This document shows positions 41,182-49,892 of a stretch of 64,000 nt of DNA, one piece after another. Source of the stretch: Nocardioides solisilvae (lineage in GTDB: Bacteria; Actinomycetota; Actinomycetes; Propionibacteriales; Nocardioidaceae); contig NZ_QHKX01000001.1 of the NCBI RefSeq assembly GCF_003194625.1, positions 62,001-126,000 of the forward strand. Direction: 5' to 3'. Each line of letters opens with the position of its first letter. Position 1 is the first letter of the stretch. Below the pieces are notes generated by a model. It searched no databases. It was not told the DNA's origin and was given only the letters and a program-made list of their open reading frames with translations. The position numbers and the translations under genes were made by a program.

Positions 41182-41248
41182 GGCCGGGAGTCTGCCACCG
41201 GCCGGGGACGTCCCCGGGCGCGCCGCGAGCGGGCTGTGGAGAACCGGG

Positions 41249-42244
41249 TCAGCGACGCCGCTTCAACCGCGCGTTGGGCATGGTGGGGGCCGGCAGCGGC
41301 GGAAGGTGCTGCCCCTCGACCACCCCGAACCGGCCCGGGACCACCTCGGTGCTGTTGGTGACCAGCTCGCCGTCGCGGTGGAGCTGGGCCTGCCACTCGT
41401 CCCGGAAGCCGACGATCTCCTCGTGGGTGCGGCCCACGAAGTTCCACCACATCATGATCTCCTCGCCGAAGGGCGGCCCGCCGATCAGCACCACCCGCGC
41501 CTCGTCGTGGCACTCCAGGCGCAGCGAGCGCCGCCCCGGCCCGAGGTAGACCAGCTCGCCGGGCTTCACCTCCTGGCCGTCGACGCTGACGTGGCCGACG
41601 TCGAGGAGCACGCCGTGCTCGTGGTCGGGGTCGACGTCGACGTCGAGCGCGGCGCGGTCGGCGAGCATCACCTCGGCCCCCACCAGCGGGGTGTGGGTGG
41701 TCACCGGCGAGGTGTCGCCGAGCAGCGAGCCGACGAAGACGCGCCCTTCCCAGCCCGGCCCGCGGATGGCGTCGGGGACGTAGTGCTCGAAGCGGGGCTC
41801 GACGTCGCGGGACCCCTCGGGCAGCGCGAGCCAGAGCTGGACGCCGTGCAGCACGTCGCTGGCCGGCGTCGAGACCTCGGAGTGGCTGATCCCGCGGCCG
41901 GCGGTCATGAGGTTGAACTCGCCGGGACGCACCATCGCGTGCGCGCCCGAGGAGTCCATGTGCTCGATCTCGCCGGTGAAGAGCCAGCTCACGGTCGCCA
42001 GCCCGGTGTGGGGGTGCGGCGGCACGCGCATCCCGCCCGTCTCGGAGACGTCGTCGGGGCCGTAGTGGTCCAGGAAGCACCAGGCGCCGATGAGCGAGCG
42101 GTGCCGCTGCGGCAGCGTCCGCCGCACCCGCATCCCGCGCGGCCCGCCCAACGGGACCTCCCGGGGCGGCATCACCTCGACCGCGACGTCGGTGGGCCCG
42201 TGGCTGATCGCCTGCTCGGCAGGGCGCGGCTCAGGGTTGGTCAC
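41249..42244 (-). CDS. Pirin family protein
   Basis: 331 residues, bicupin. N-terminal cupin metal ligands are visible in PPHPHTGLATVSWLFTGEIE and TAGRGISHSE; the C-terminal cupin has HEHGVLLDVGHVSVDGQEV and GPPFGEEIMMWWNFVGRTHE. Some bacterial pirins show quercetinase activity or bind metabolic enzymes; the role here is unknown. GGGAGGAG six bases before the GTG at 42244 fixes the start over an upstream ATG. It diverges from an old yellow enzyme, a common pairing around oxidative or electrophile stress. Confidence 0.92.
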   Translation of the reverse strand: MTNPEPRPAEQAISHGPTDVAVEVMPPREVPLGGPRGMRVRRTLPQRHRSLIGAWCFLDHYGPDDVSETGGMRVPPHPHTGLATVSWLFTGEIEHMDSSGAHAMVRPGEFNLMTAGRGISHSEVSTPASDVLHGVQLWLALPEGSRDVEPRFEHYVPDAIRGPGWEGRVFVGSLLGDTSPVTTHTPLVGAEVMLADRAALDVDVDPDHEHGVLLDVGHVSVDGQEVKPGELVYLGPGRRSLRLECHDEARVVLIGGPPFGEEIMMWWNFVGRTHEEIVGFRDEWQAQLHRDGELVTNSTEVVPGRFGVVEGQHLPPLPAPTMPNARLKRRR

Positions 42245-42372
42245 CGAGTGCTCCTCCCGACGCAGACGTACGACGTCCATCCTCCCGTGCGACGCAAGCC
42301 CGCCGACGGGACCGCACGCCGGTGAGACGCCCGGACGGAATAGTCGACCGGCCCGGCGGTGTTCGACACCCC

Positions 42373-43488
42373 ATGACCTCCACCGACGCTCCCGCCGACC
42401 TCAGCCGACTGCTCGAGCCCCTCGACCTCGGCGCCGTCAAGGCCCGCAACCGTGTCTTCCTGGCGCCGCTGACCCGGATGCGCGCCGAGCAGCCCGGCGA
42501 CCTCGTCGGCGACCTGCACGTGGAGTACTACCGCCAGCGCGCCACCGCCGGCCTGGTGATCAGCGAGGGCACGCAGATCAGCGAGGAGGCCAAGGGGTAC
42601 GCCGACACGCCGGGCGTGCACACCCGCGAGCAGGCCGCCGCGTGGCGCCGCGTCACCGACGCGGTCCACGACGAGGGCAGCGTCGTCGCCGCCCAGCTGT
42701 GGCACACCGGCCTGGTCGACCACGAGTCGCTGCACGGCGGCCGGCCGCCGGTCTCCGCCTCGGCCGTGCAGGTCCGGACCCGCACGAGCCTCAAGGACGA
42801 GCAGGGCCGCATCGTGCGCGCCGACGTGCCCGTCCCGCGGGCGCTGGAGACCTCCGAGATCCCCCGGCTGGTCGACGACTACCGCCGCGCCACCGCCACC
42901 GCGCTCGAGGCGGGCTTCGACCTCGTCGAGATCCACGCCGCCCACGGCTACCTGCTGCACCAGTTCCTCTCCGCCGTCACCAACCACCGCACCGACGCCT
43001 ACGGCGGCTCGCTGGAGAACCGGCAGCGGGTCGTGCTCGAGGTGGTCGACGCCCTCGTCGCCGAGGCCGGGCGCGGCCGCGTCGGCATCCGCGTCTCGCC
43101 GACCGGCAAGTTCAACGGCCTCGAGGACGCCGCCGGCGCCGAGGAGGGTCTCGACCTGGCGGCCCGGCTGGCCGAGCGCGACCTCGCTTACCTCCACCTC
43201 TCCGAGCCCGACTGGGCCGGCGGGCCCGCCCTGGACGACCAGTGGCGCGAGCGGCTGCGGGCGGCGTACCCCGGGACCCTCGTCGGCGCCGGGTCGTACG
43301 ACGCCGCGAAGGCCGTGCGCCTCATCGACGCCGGGCTGATCGACGCTGCGGCGTTCGGCCGGACCTTCATCGCCAACCCCGACCTGCCGACCCGGCTCGC
43401 GACCGGCGCGCCGCTCAACCCGCAGCGGCCGGAGACCTTCTACGGCGGCGGCGCCGAGGGCTACACGGACTACCCGACCCTGGGCTGA
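42373..43488 (+). CDS. Old yellow enzyme (alkene reductase, NemA/PETN reductase type)
   Basis: 371 residues, FMN TIM barrel. N-terminal NRVFLAPLTRMRAEQPGD, then AAQLWHTGLVDH, the substrate-binding His/His pair and active tyrosine in EIHAAHGYLLHQFLSAVTNH (about 175), RTDAYGGSLENRQR, and the C-terminal phosphate-binding GAGSYDAAKA and AAFGRTFIANPDLP. The HxxH pair matches NemA/PETN reductase rather than HxxN enzymes. Such proteins reduce activated alkenes, nitro groups and nitrate esters with NAD(P)H. It diverges from the pirin gene across 128 bases. No clear Shine-Dalgarno is present. Confidence 0.93.
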   Translation: MTSTDAPADLSRLLEPLDLGAVKARNRVFLAPLTRMRAEQPGDLVGDLHVEYYRQRATAGLVISEGTQISEEAKGYADTPGVHTREQAAAWRRVTDAVHDEGSVVAAQLWHTGLVDHESLHGGRPPVSASAVQVRTRTSLKDEQGRIVRADVPVPRALETSEIPRLVDDYRRATATALEAGFDLVEIHAAHGYLLHQFLSAVTNHRTDAYGGSLENRQRVVLEVVDALVAEAGRGRVGIRVSPTGKFNGLEDAAGAEEGLDLAARLAERDLAYLHLSEPDWAGGPALDDQWRERLRAAYPGTLVGAGSYDAAKAVRLIDAGLIDAAAFGRTFIANPDLPTRLATGAPLNPQRPETFYGGGAEGYTDYPTLG

Positions 43489-43519
43489 CCGGCGGGCCGC
43501 GGGAGTCCGCGCCGGAGCC

Positions 43520-44803
43520 TCACATCAGGTCGGTCGGCTCCAGCGCCTCGGGGTGCTCGGGGACGGGGTGGTCGGCTCCTGCCGCCTCCCGGTCCTCGAC
43601 CACGCGGTGCCGCCACCAGCAGAGCTGACCGGCGGCGACCACGACCAGCGCCGTCACGGCCAGGCCCAGCGTCGAGACCCCGACCACCGGGGTGACCAGC
43701 GCGGCCGTGACGGCGTTGACCATGAGGGTGACGAACGAGGCCGCGGAGACGACCGTTCCGCGGCGCTCCGGGAAGAGGTCGAGCAGCATCAGCTGCAGGG
43801 TCGGGTAGGACATCCCGTTGCCGAGCGCGAGCACGCTGGGGCCGACGACCGCCCAGGGCAGGTCGGTCGCCAGCGGCGAGGCGGCCAGCGCCACCCCGAC
43901 CGCCCCGCCGGCGAGCGAGACCGCGAAGCCGGCGCCGACCAGCCGACGCCCGGTGATCCGCCCCGCGGCCCGGCCCGAGATCCACGAGCCGACGACCATC
44001 GAGCCGATCATCGGGACGAAGAAGACCCAGAAGTCGAGCTCGCCGAGCCCGAGCAGGTCGACCACGAAGATCGCCGCCCCGCCGATGTAGAGGAACTGCG
44101 CGGCGAAGGCGAGCGTCGCCGCCCACGCCACCCGGTGGAACGCGGGCAGGCGCGCGACCGCCACGAGGCCGGAGACCACCGAGGCCGGCCGCAGCGGCAC
44201 GCGCCGCTCGGGCGGGTGGCTCTCGGGCAGCACCAGCACGGTCGCGGCGATCAGCACGAGCCCCAGCGCGGCCATGAAGACGAAGACCAGCGGCCACGGC
44301 CCGAGCTGCAGCACCGCCCCGCCCACGACCGGCGCCACCGCGGGGGCGAGGCCGAAGATCATCGCCACCCGGCTCATCAGCACCTGCGCCTGGTCGCCCT
44401 CGAAGAGGTCACGGATGATCGTGCGGCTGACGATCGTGGCGCCCCCGGCGCTCAGCCCCTGCAGCACCCGGAAGGCCAGCAGCACGCCCAGGTCGGGCGA
44501 GAGCGCCGCGCCGAGCGAGGCCACGACGTAGACCGCGACCGACCAGACGATCACCGGGCGTCGGCCCACGGCGTCCGAGAGCGGGCCGTGGAAGACGCTC
44601 ATCGCCGCGAAGGCCACCATGTAGGAGGTCACGACGAGCTGCATCCGGGCCGACCCGGCGCCGAAGTCGAGCCCCATCTCGGTGAACGCCGGGAAGGGGG
44701 TGTCGATGCTGAACGGCCCGATCATCGAGAGCATCGCCAGCACGACCGGGACCGCGACCAGGGCCCGCCGACTGCGGGGGTCGAGCGGGGTCGTCTGCGT
44801 CAC
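43520..44803 (-). CDS. Bcr/CflA-type MFS drug exporter
   Basis: 427 residues, 12 predicted spans. Typical DHA1 marks: GPFSIDTPFPAFTEMGLDFG in span 1, the cytoplasmic GPLSDAVGRRPVIVWSVAVY (MFS motif A), RVLQGLSAGGATIVSRTIIR, and the motif-C-like VPVVGGAVLQLGPWPLVFVF. Members export drugs or metabolites by proton antiport. CATACT ends six bases before the GTG start. The C-terminal 30 residues are hydrophilic. Substrate unknown. Confidence 0.9.
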   Translation of the reverse strand: MTQTTPLDPRSRRALVAVPVVLAMLSMIGPFSIDTPFPAFTEMGLDFGAGSARMQLVVTSYMVAFAAMSVFHGPLSDAVGRRPVIVWSVAVYVVASLGAALSPDLGVLLAFRVLQGLSAGGATIVSRTIIRDLFEGDQAQVLMSRVAMIFGLAPAVAPVVGGAVLQLGPWPLVFVFMAALGLVLIAATVLVLPESHPPERRVPLRPASVVSGLVAVARLPAFHRVAWAATLAFAAQFLYIGGAAIFVVDLLGLGELDFWVFFVPMIGSMVVGSWISGRAAGRITGRRLVGAGFAVSLAGGAVGVALAASPLATDLPWAVVGPSVLALGNGMSYPTLQLMLLDLFPERRGTVVSAASFVTLMVNAVTAALVTPVVGVSTLGLAVTALVVVAAGQLCWWRHRVVEDREAAGADHPVPEHPEALEPTDLM

Positions 44804-44845
44804 CGCACGAGTATGCGCTGGGCCGGGTTGGCATGATCAACGGCC

Positions 44846-45484
44846 ATGGAGACTCGGGAGCAGGAGACCAGGGAGAGCGTCGTGGGCGGGCTGCGGATCG
44901 CCTGGGACGGCCGCGTGCTGGAGCCGCGCCCGTGGACGGCGGCCCAGGCGGAGTGGCTGGCCGAGCTCTCGCCGCAGGCTCCCGAGGGTCCGGCGCTCGA
45001 GCTGTGCAGCGGGGCCGGCCACATCGGGCTGCTGCTCCAGCGGCTCACCGGGCGCGACCTGGTGATGGTCGACGCCAACCCCGTGGCCTGCGAGTTCGCC
45101 GCCGCCAACGCGGCCGCCGCCGGGCTCGCGCCCGAGGTCCGGAACGGCTGGATGGACGAGGTGCTGGCGCCCGACGAGCGGTTCGCCCTGGTCTGCGCCG
45201 ACCCGCCGTGGGTGCCGCGGGCGGAGATTACCCGCTACCCCCAGGACCCGGAGCTCGCGATCGACGGCGGCCCCGACGGGCTCGACGTGGCGGCCCTCTG
45301 CGTGGCGCTGATCGACCGGCACCTCGCCGACGGTGGCCACGCGGTGCTCCAGCTCGGCACCGCCGAGCAGGTCGACGCGCTGCTCGCGGCCAACCCGCCG
45401 CAGCGGCTGCGGCTGGACGGCGTGCGCACCTTCGAGCGGGGTGTCCTGGCCCACCTGGCGACGGACGGCCGCGAGGTCAGCTGA
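44846..45484 (+). CDS. HemK/PrmC-like SAM-dependent methyltransferase
   Basis: 212 residues. SAM-binding motif ALELCSGAGHIGLLLQRLTG (about 50-68), motif II VMVDANPVACEFAAANAAAA, and the DPPW motif in FALVCADPPWVPRAEITRYP, a variant of the NPPY glutamine-methyltransferase signature. It is shorter than PrmC and lacks its N-terminal helical domain, so the target may be a protein glutamine or another nitrogen. CATGAT ends eight bases before the ATG. It overlaps the convergent exonuclease gene by eight bases. Confidence 0.85.
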   Translation: METREQETRESVVGGLRIAWDGRVLEPRPWTAAQAEWLAELSPQAPEGPALELCSGAGHIGLLLQRLTGRDLVMVDANPVACEFAAANAAAAGLAPEVRNGWMDEVLAPDERFALVCADPPWVPRAEITRYPQDPELAIDGGPDGLDVAALCVALIDRHLADGGHAVLQLGTAEQVDALLAANPPQRLRLDGVRTFERGVLAHLATDGREVS

Positions 45485-46487
45485 GGGTCGCGTCCCAGGC
45501 CACCGCGCCGGCCGAGGCGGGGGCCTCGGTGAGCACGCGCAGCGCCAGGGCCGTGGTGCCCTCGACCCCGAGGTGGCCGACCACCCGCGAGACGCGCAGG
45601 GGGTCGAGCGGGAGCAGGCCGGGCGTCCCGGGCACGTCGGGGGTGAGCCCGAGGTCGAGGTCGGTCCGCCCCGACATGAGGGCGAGGTTGAACGCGTAGC
45701 GCTCCCGGGCCCCCTCGGCGCCGAGCCGCCGGACGAGCCCCGCGCCCAGCCGGCGCTGGCCCGTCTCCTCGGCCCAGGAGTCGAGGGCGGCCACGACGTG
45801 CCGTCCCTCGCAGTGGTCGAGGTCGGCCCAGACCGCCTCCATCGACCCGGCCTGGGAGAGCAGCACCGGCACGGTCTTCTCGCCCAGCCCGGCGACGCCG
45901 GGCAGGTTGTCGCTGGCGTCGCCGCGCAGGGCGGCGAACTCGAGGTACTGCGCCGGGGTCACGCCGTACATCGCGCGCAGCGCCCGCGGGGTCAGGAGCG
46001 GCGAGCCGGCCATCCCGCCGTTGATCAGCCGCAGCACCCGGGTGTGGTCGCTGATGTGGGCGAAGGAGTCCCGGTCGGAGGTGACGAGCACGCAGTCCCA
46101 GTCGTGGGCCACCGCCCACGTCGCGGCGGAGGCGTTGACGTCGTCGGCCTCCAGCCCGGGCGGGGTGAGCGTCGCGAGCCCGAGGGCGTCGAGGAGGGCG
46201 CCGGCCCGCTCGAGCTGCTCCACCAGCGCGGGGTCCTTCTCGGCCCGGCCGGCCTTGTAGTCGGGGTAGAGCTCCTCACGGACCGACGACATCCGGTCGT
46301 CGAGGCCGAAGATCACCGCGTCGGGGGCGAACATGTCGATCGCCTCGAGGATCTGGCGCAGCATCCCGTGCAGCGCCCACGCGGGCCGACCGTGGCGGTC
46401 GCGCAGGTCGGAGTGGGCGCGTGCGTGGTGGTGCCGGTGCAGCAGGGAGGGCGCGTCGACGGCCAGCAGCAGCTTGCGTCCCTCCAC
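45477..46487 (-). CDS. 5'-3' exonuclease (flap endonuclease domain protein)
   Basis: 336 residues, resembling the nuclease domain of DNA polymerase I without polymerase. Acidic metal sites: LLLAVDAPSLLHRH, FGLDDRMSSVREELYPDYKA, GLEADDVNASAATWA and VLVTSDRDSFAHI; the helix-hairpin-helix region is RGDASDNLPGVAGLGEKT. Stand-alone flap nucleases act in replication and repair, such as removal of RNA primers. CAGGAT ends six bases before the GTG. It may be co-oriented with but is independent of hmgA, whose stop is 31 bases upstream. Confidence 0.92.
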   Translation of the reverse strand: MEGRKLLLAVDAPSLLHRHHHARAHSDLRDRHGRPAWALHGMLRQILEAIDMFAPDAVIFGLDDRMSSVREELYPDYKAGRAEKDPALVEQLERAGALLDALGLATLTPPGLEADDVNASAATWAVAHDWDCVLVTSDRDSFAHISDHTRVLRLINGGMAGSPLLTPRALRAMYGVTPAQYLEFAALRGDASDNLPGVAGLGEKTVPVLLSQAGSMEAVWADLDHCEGRHVVAALDSWAEETGQRRLGAGLVRRLGAEGARERYAFNLALMSGRTDLDLGLTPDVPGTPGLLPLDPLRVSRVVGHLGVEGTTALALRVLTEAPASAGAVAWDATLS

Positions 46488-46518
46488 GCGCCCATCCTGA
46501 CAGGCCCGACCAGCGCGC

Positions 46519-47715
46519 CTAGGCGGGTCCCCGGCCGGCCCACGTCCAGGCGTACGCCGGGTCCTCGACCGCGAGCCCGCCCTCCCCCAGCTCGAGCGGG
46601 GCGAAGGTGTCGACCATGACGGCCAGCTCCTCGAACCGCTCGGCGCCCAGCGACGCCTCGATCGCGCTCGGCTGCGGCCCGTGGGCGTGGCCGCCGGGGT
46701 GCAGGCTGATCGACCCGAGCCCGATCCCGGAGCCCTTGCGCGCCTCGTAGTCGCCGGCGACGTAGAACATCACCTCGTCGGAGTCGACGTTGGAGTGGTA
46801 GTAGGGCACCGGGACGGCGAGCGGGTGGTAGTCGACCTTGCGCGGCACGAAGGCGCAGACCACGAAGTTGTGGCCCTCGAAGACCTGGTGGACCGGCGGC
46901 GGCTGGTGGACCCGCCCCGTGATCGGCTCGAAGTCGGAGACGTTGAACGTGTGCGGGTAGAGGCAGCCGTCCCAGCCGACCACGTCGAAGGGGTGGGTGG
47001 CGTAGGTGAGCCGGGTACCGACGACGCCCGCCGACGTGCGGTGCTTGACCAGCACCTCGACGTCGGTCGGGTCGTCGGTCGAGCCTGTCGCGACCAGCAG
47101 CGGCTCGGCGGGGCCGTGCAGGTCCCGCTCGCAGTACGGCGCGTGCTCGAGCAGCTGCCCGAACCGCGAGAGGTAGCGCTTCGGGGGGTGGACGTGGCTG
47201 TTGGCCTCGACCGCGTAGAGCCGCGACGGCTCGGCCGGCACCCAGCGGTGGTCGCAGGCGCGCGGGACCAGGACGAAGTCGCCGGCCGCGTAGGGCAGCA
47301 CCCCGAAGACGGTCTCGACCACCCCGCTGCCGGACTCCACGAAGACGCACTCGTCGCCGGTGGCGTTGCGGTAGAGCGGGCTCGGGGCGGTGCCGGTGAC
47401 GACGTAGGAGATCCGGACGTCGCCGTTGGCCAGGACGACGCGGCGGTCGGTGACCGGGTCGGAGCCGGTCTCCAGGGCGTGCAGCCGCAGGTGCCGCGGC
47501 TTGAGCGGGTGGTTGGGCGTGCGCGACTGGTCGGGCAGCTCCCAGACCTCGCTGGCGACGATCGCCGACGGGACGCCGCGGTGGTAGAGCAGGGAGGAGT
47601 CGGAGGAGAACCCCTCCTCCCCCATCAGCTCCTCGCGGTAGAGGCGGCCCTCGGGGTCGCGGTGCTGCGTGTGCCGCTTGGGCGGCACGTCGCCGACGCT
47701 GCGGTAGTAGGGCAT
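46519..47715 (-). CDS. hmgA: Homogentisate 1,2-dioxygenase
   Basis: 398 residues, the shorter bacterial form. It cleaves the ring of homogentisate to maleylacetoacetate in tyrosine/phenylalanine breakdown. Visible: MPYYRSVGDVPPKRHTQHRD, the N-terminal cupin-like LVPRACDHRWVPAEPSRLYA, and the C-terminal iron site region SNVDSDEVMFYVAGDYEARK followed by SISLHPGGHAHGPQPSAIEA. GAGGAGG five bases before the ATG fixes the start. It diverges from the unknown gene plus fahA across 101 bases that hold two palindromes, so the three genes form one regulated cluster. Confidence 0.94.
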   Translation of the reverse strand: MPYYRSVGDVPPKRHTQHRDPEGRLYREELMGEEGFSSDSSLLYHRGVPSAIVASEVWELPDQSRTPNHPLKPRHLRLHALETGSDPVTDRRVVLANGDVRISYVVTGTAPSPLYRNATGDECVFVESGSGVVETVFGVLPYAAGDFVLVPRACDHRWVPAEPSRLYAVEANSHVHPPKRYLSRFGQLLEHAPYCERDLHGPAEPLLVATGSTDDPTDVEVLVKHRTSAGVVGTRLTYATHPFDVVGWDGCLYPHTFNVSDFEPITGRVHQPPPVHQVFEGHNFVVCAFVPRKVDYHPLAVPVPYYHSNVDSDEVMFYVAGDYEARKGSGIGLGSISLHPGGHAHGPQPSAIEASLGAERFEELAVMVDTFAPLELGEGGLAVEDPAYAWTWAGRGPA

Positions 47716-47762
47716 CCCGACCTCCTCGTCGCTGGGGACCCGACGTCCCGGCCCCGTGGTGC

Positions 47763-47810
47763 GTTCGATAAACGAACAGGATTCGCCGAATATCGCGTGG
47801 TGGTTACAGT
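47763..47810. promoter_or_regulatory. Homogentisate cluster control region: IclR-like operator and leaderless -10
   Basis: GTTCGATAAACGAAC (47763-47777) is a perfect 5-5-5 inverted repeat and resembles IclR-family operators such as that of PcaR. A second palindrome ATTCG-C-CGAAT is at 47781-47791. TACAGT (47805-47810) ends six bases before the GTG at 47817, the -10 of a leaderless transcript. A repressor at the palindromes would cover both divergent promoters. The IclR assignment is inferred. Confidence 0.6.
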
Positions 47811-47816
47811 AGCCCC

Positions 47817-48677
47817 GTGACCGCCAGCACACCAGCGACCCACCAGCCCGACCCCTCCCTCCCCCCTGCCTGGGCCGGGATCGTCGACGACGCGGCGATC
47901 TTCCCGCCGGGCGACCTGCCGCTCGACGAGGCGCTCGCCGCCCACCCCGCGCACCGGCGTACCGGCCTGGTCGGCTCCTTCGTCGCCCGCGACACCGACC
48001 TGCCCGACCTCGCCGCCCTCGCCCACCCGGTCTCCGTGGTGGTCACCGGGGGTGCGGGGCAGCTGGTCGGGCCGCTCACGCTGGCCGCCCGTTCGGGCCT
48101 CACGCTGGCCGGGGTCGAGATCGCGCTCCGCGACCTCGACGACCTCCCCGGCAACGCCCGCCGGGTGGTCGCCGCGGTCGACACCGCCCGGGCCGAGGGC
48201 GTGCTGGACGACGACACCCCCGTCCACGTCGAGCTCCCGGGCCGAGTCGGCGCCGGCTGGCTGCGCGCCGCCGACGAGGTGGCCGCGGTCGAGCTGCGCC
48301 TCAAGCTGCGCACCGGCGCCCCCGACGGCTCGCTGCCGGCCGACGAGGCCGACCTGGCGGAGAAGATCGACGCGGCGCTGGACCGGGAGACCCCCTTCAA
48401 GTGCACCGCCGGGCTGCACCGGGCGGTGCGCCACGACGACCAGCACGGCTTCGCCAACGTCCTGCTGGCCACCCGCCGCGCCTTCGACGGGGCGGGCCGC
48501 GAGGAGGTCGTCGCCACGCTCGCCGAACGCGACGGGGCGACGCTGGCCGCCGCCCTGCTCGCCGAGGACGCCCTGGCCGGGGCCCGCCGCTGGTTCACCT
48601 CGTTCGGATCCTGCTCGGTCGACGAGCCGCTGGCCGACCTGCGCGCCCTGGGCCTGCTCGGGGAGCAGGGCGCGTGA
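47817..48677 (+). CDS. Conserved protein of the homogentisate cluster, function unknown
   Basis: 286 residues. I do not recognise a characterised family. The N terminus PAWAGIVDDAAIFPPGDLPL is striking, and the second half has ETPFKCTAGLHRAVRHDDQH, GFANVLLATRRAF and RWFTSFGSCSVDEPLADLRA. The alternation of hydrophobic strands and helices (VSVVVTG, LAGVEIAL, VHVELPG, AVELRLKLRTG) suggests an alpha/beta barrel-like fold. The GTG start follows a leaderless -10 by six bases, and its stop overlaps the fahA start (GTGA), so the two are tightly coupled. The cluster lacks a recognisable maleylacetoacetate isomerase, which makes this gene a candidate for that step or for an accessory role. Confidence 0.8.
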   Translation: MTASTPATHQPDPSLPPAWAGIVDDAAIFPPGDLPLDEALAAHPAHRRTGLVGSFVARDTDLPDLAALAHPVSVVVTGGAGQLVGPLTLAARSGLTLAGVEIALRDLDDLPGNARRVVAAVDTARAEGVLDDDTPVHVELPGRVGAGWLRAADEVAAVELRLKLRTGAPDGSLPADEADLAEKIDAALDRETPFKCTAGLHRAVRHDDQHGFANVLLATRRAFDGAGREEVVATLAERDGATLAAALLAEDALAGARRWFTSFGSCSVDEPLADLRALGLLGEQGA

Positions 48678-49849
48678 GCGCCGTCACCGCGGACGGCGGC
48701 GGCTTCGGGCTCGACCACCTGCCGTACGGCGTCCTCACGACCGCCGACGACGGCGAGCGGCGGGTCGGTGTCCGGTACGGCGACCGCGTGCTCGACCTCG
48801 CCTCCGCCTTCCCCGACGGCGGCTGGCGCGCGCCCTCGCTCAACGGCTTCCTGGCGCGCGGCCGGGCGGCGTGGGACTCGGTGCGGGCCGAGGTCAGGGT
48901 CCTGCTGGCCGGCGGCGGGGGCGAGGAGCACCTGCTGCCGCTGGAGGCCGTGACCCTCCACCTGCCGTTCGAGCCGCGCGACTACGTCGACTTCTACGCC
49001 TCCGAGCAGCACGCCTCCAACGTCGGACGGATCTTCCGCCCCGACGCCGAGCCCCTGCTGCCCAACTGGAAGCACCTCCCGGTCGGCTACCACGGCCGCG
49101 CCGGGACGGTCGTGGTGAGCGGCACCGGCATCGTCCGCCCGTCGGGTCAGCGGAAGAACCCGTCGGACCCCGCCCCGGTCTTCGGCCCCACCGGACGCCT
49201 CGACCTCGAGGCCGAGCTCGGCTTCGTCGTCGGGGTCGGCACGGCGCTCGGCGAGCGGGTGCCCGCCGAGGCGTTCGCCGACCACGTCTTCGGCGTCGTC
49301 GGCCTCAACGACTGGAGCGCGCGCGACGTCCAGGGCTGGGAGTACGTGCCGCTCGGCCCCTTCCTCGGCAAGAGCTTCGCCACCACTGTCTCGGCGTGGG
49401 TCACCCCGCTCGCCGCGCTCGAGGCGGCCTGGACCGACCTCCCCGGCCAGGACCCCACCCCGCTCCCCTACCTGGCGCCCGGCCGCACCCGGGGCCTGGC
49501 GATCGACGTCGAGGTCGAGATCGACGGGCACGTCGTCAGCCGGCCGCCGTACGCCTCGATGTACTGGTCGCCCGCCCAGATGCTCGCCCACCTCACCGTC
49601 AACGGCGCCTCGCTCACCCCCGGCGACCTCTTCGCCTCCGGCACGATCTCGGGCCGGGAGCGCGACCAGCTCGGCTCGCTGCTCGAGCTGACCTGGGGGT
49701 GGCGCGAGCCGGTGCGGGTCGGCGACGGCGAGCGGATCGCCCTGGAGGACGGCGACGAGGTCGTCCTGCGCTACTCCGCGCCCGGCACGGGCGGCGGCCG
49801 GATCACCCTCGGGGAGGTCGCCGGACGCGTCCTGCCGGCCCGGCCGTGA
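48674..49849 (+). CDS. fahA: Fumarylacetoacetase
   Basis: 391 residues. The C-terminal FAH domain shows the metal and catalytic positions: VDFYASEQHASNVGRIFRPD (about 100-119), NWKHLPVGYHGRAGTVVVSG, LDLEAELGFVVG (two metal glutamates), and LNDWSARDVQGWEYVPLGPF followed by LGKSF. It hydrolyses fumarylacetoacetate to fumarate and acetoacetate, the last step of homogentisate breakdown. The N-terminal 95 residues are the usual SH3-like domain. Start at GTG 48674 overlaps the upstream stop by four bases. Confidence 0.95.
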   Translation: MSAVTADGGGFGLDHLPYGVLTTADDGERRVGVRYGDRVLDLASAFPDGGWRAPSLNGFLARGRAAWDSVRAEVRVLLAGGGGEEHLLPLEAVTLHLPFEPRDYVDFYASEQHASNVGRIFRPDAEPLLPNWKHLPVGYHGRAGTVVVSGTGIVRPSGQRKNPSDPAPVFGPTGRLDLEAELGFVVGVGTALGERVPAEAFADHVFGVVGLNDWSARDVQGWEYVPLGPFLGKSFATTVSAWVTPLAALEAAWTDLPGQDPTPLPYLAPGRTRGLAIDVEVEIDGHVVSRPPYASMYWSPAQMLAHLTVNGASLTPGDLFASGTISGRERDQLGSLLELTWGWREPVRVGDGERIALEDGDEVVLRYSAPGTGGGRITLGEVAGRVLPARP

Positions 49850-49892
49850 GCCAGTAGGGTCTGGGCACCTTTCCACGAGCCAGGGACGTGCC

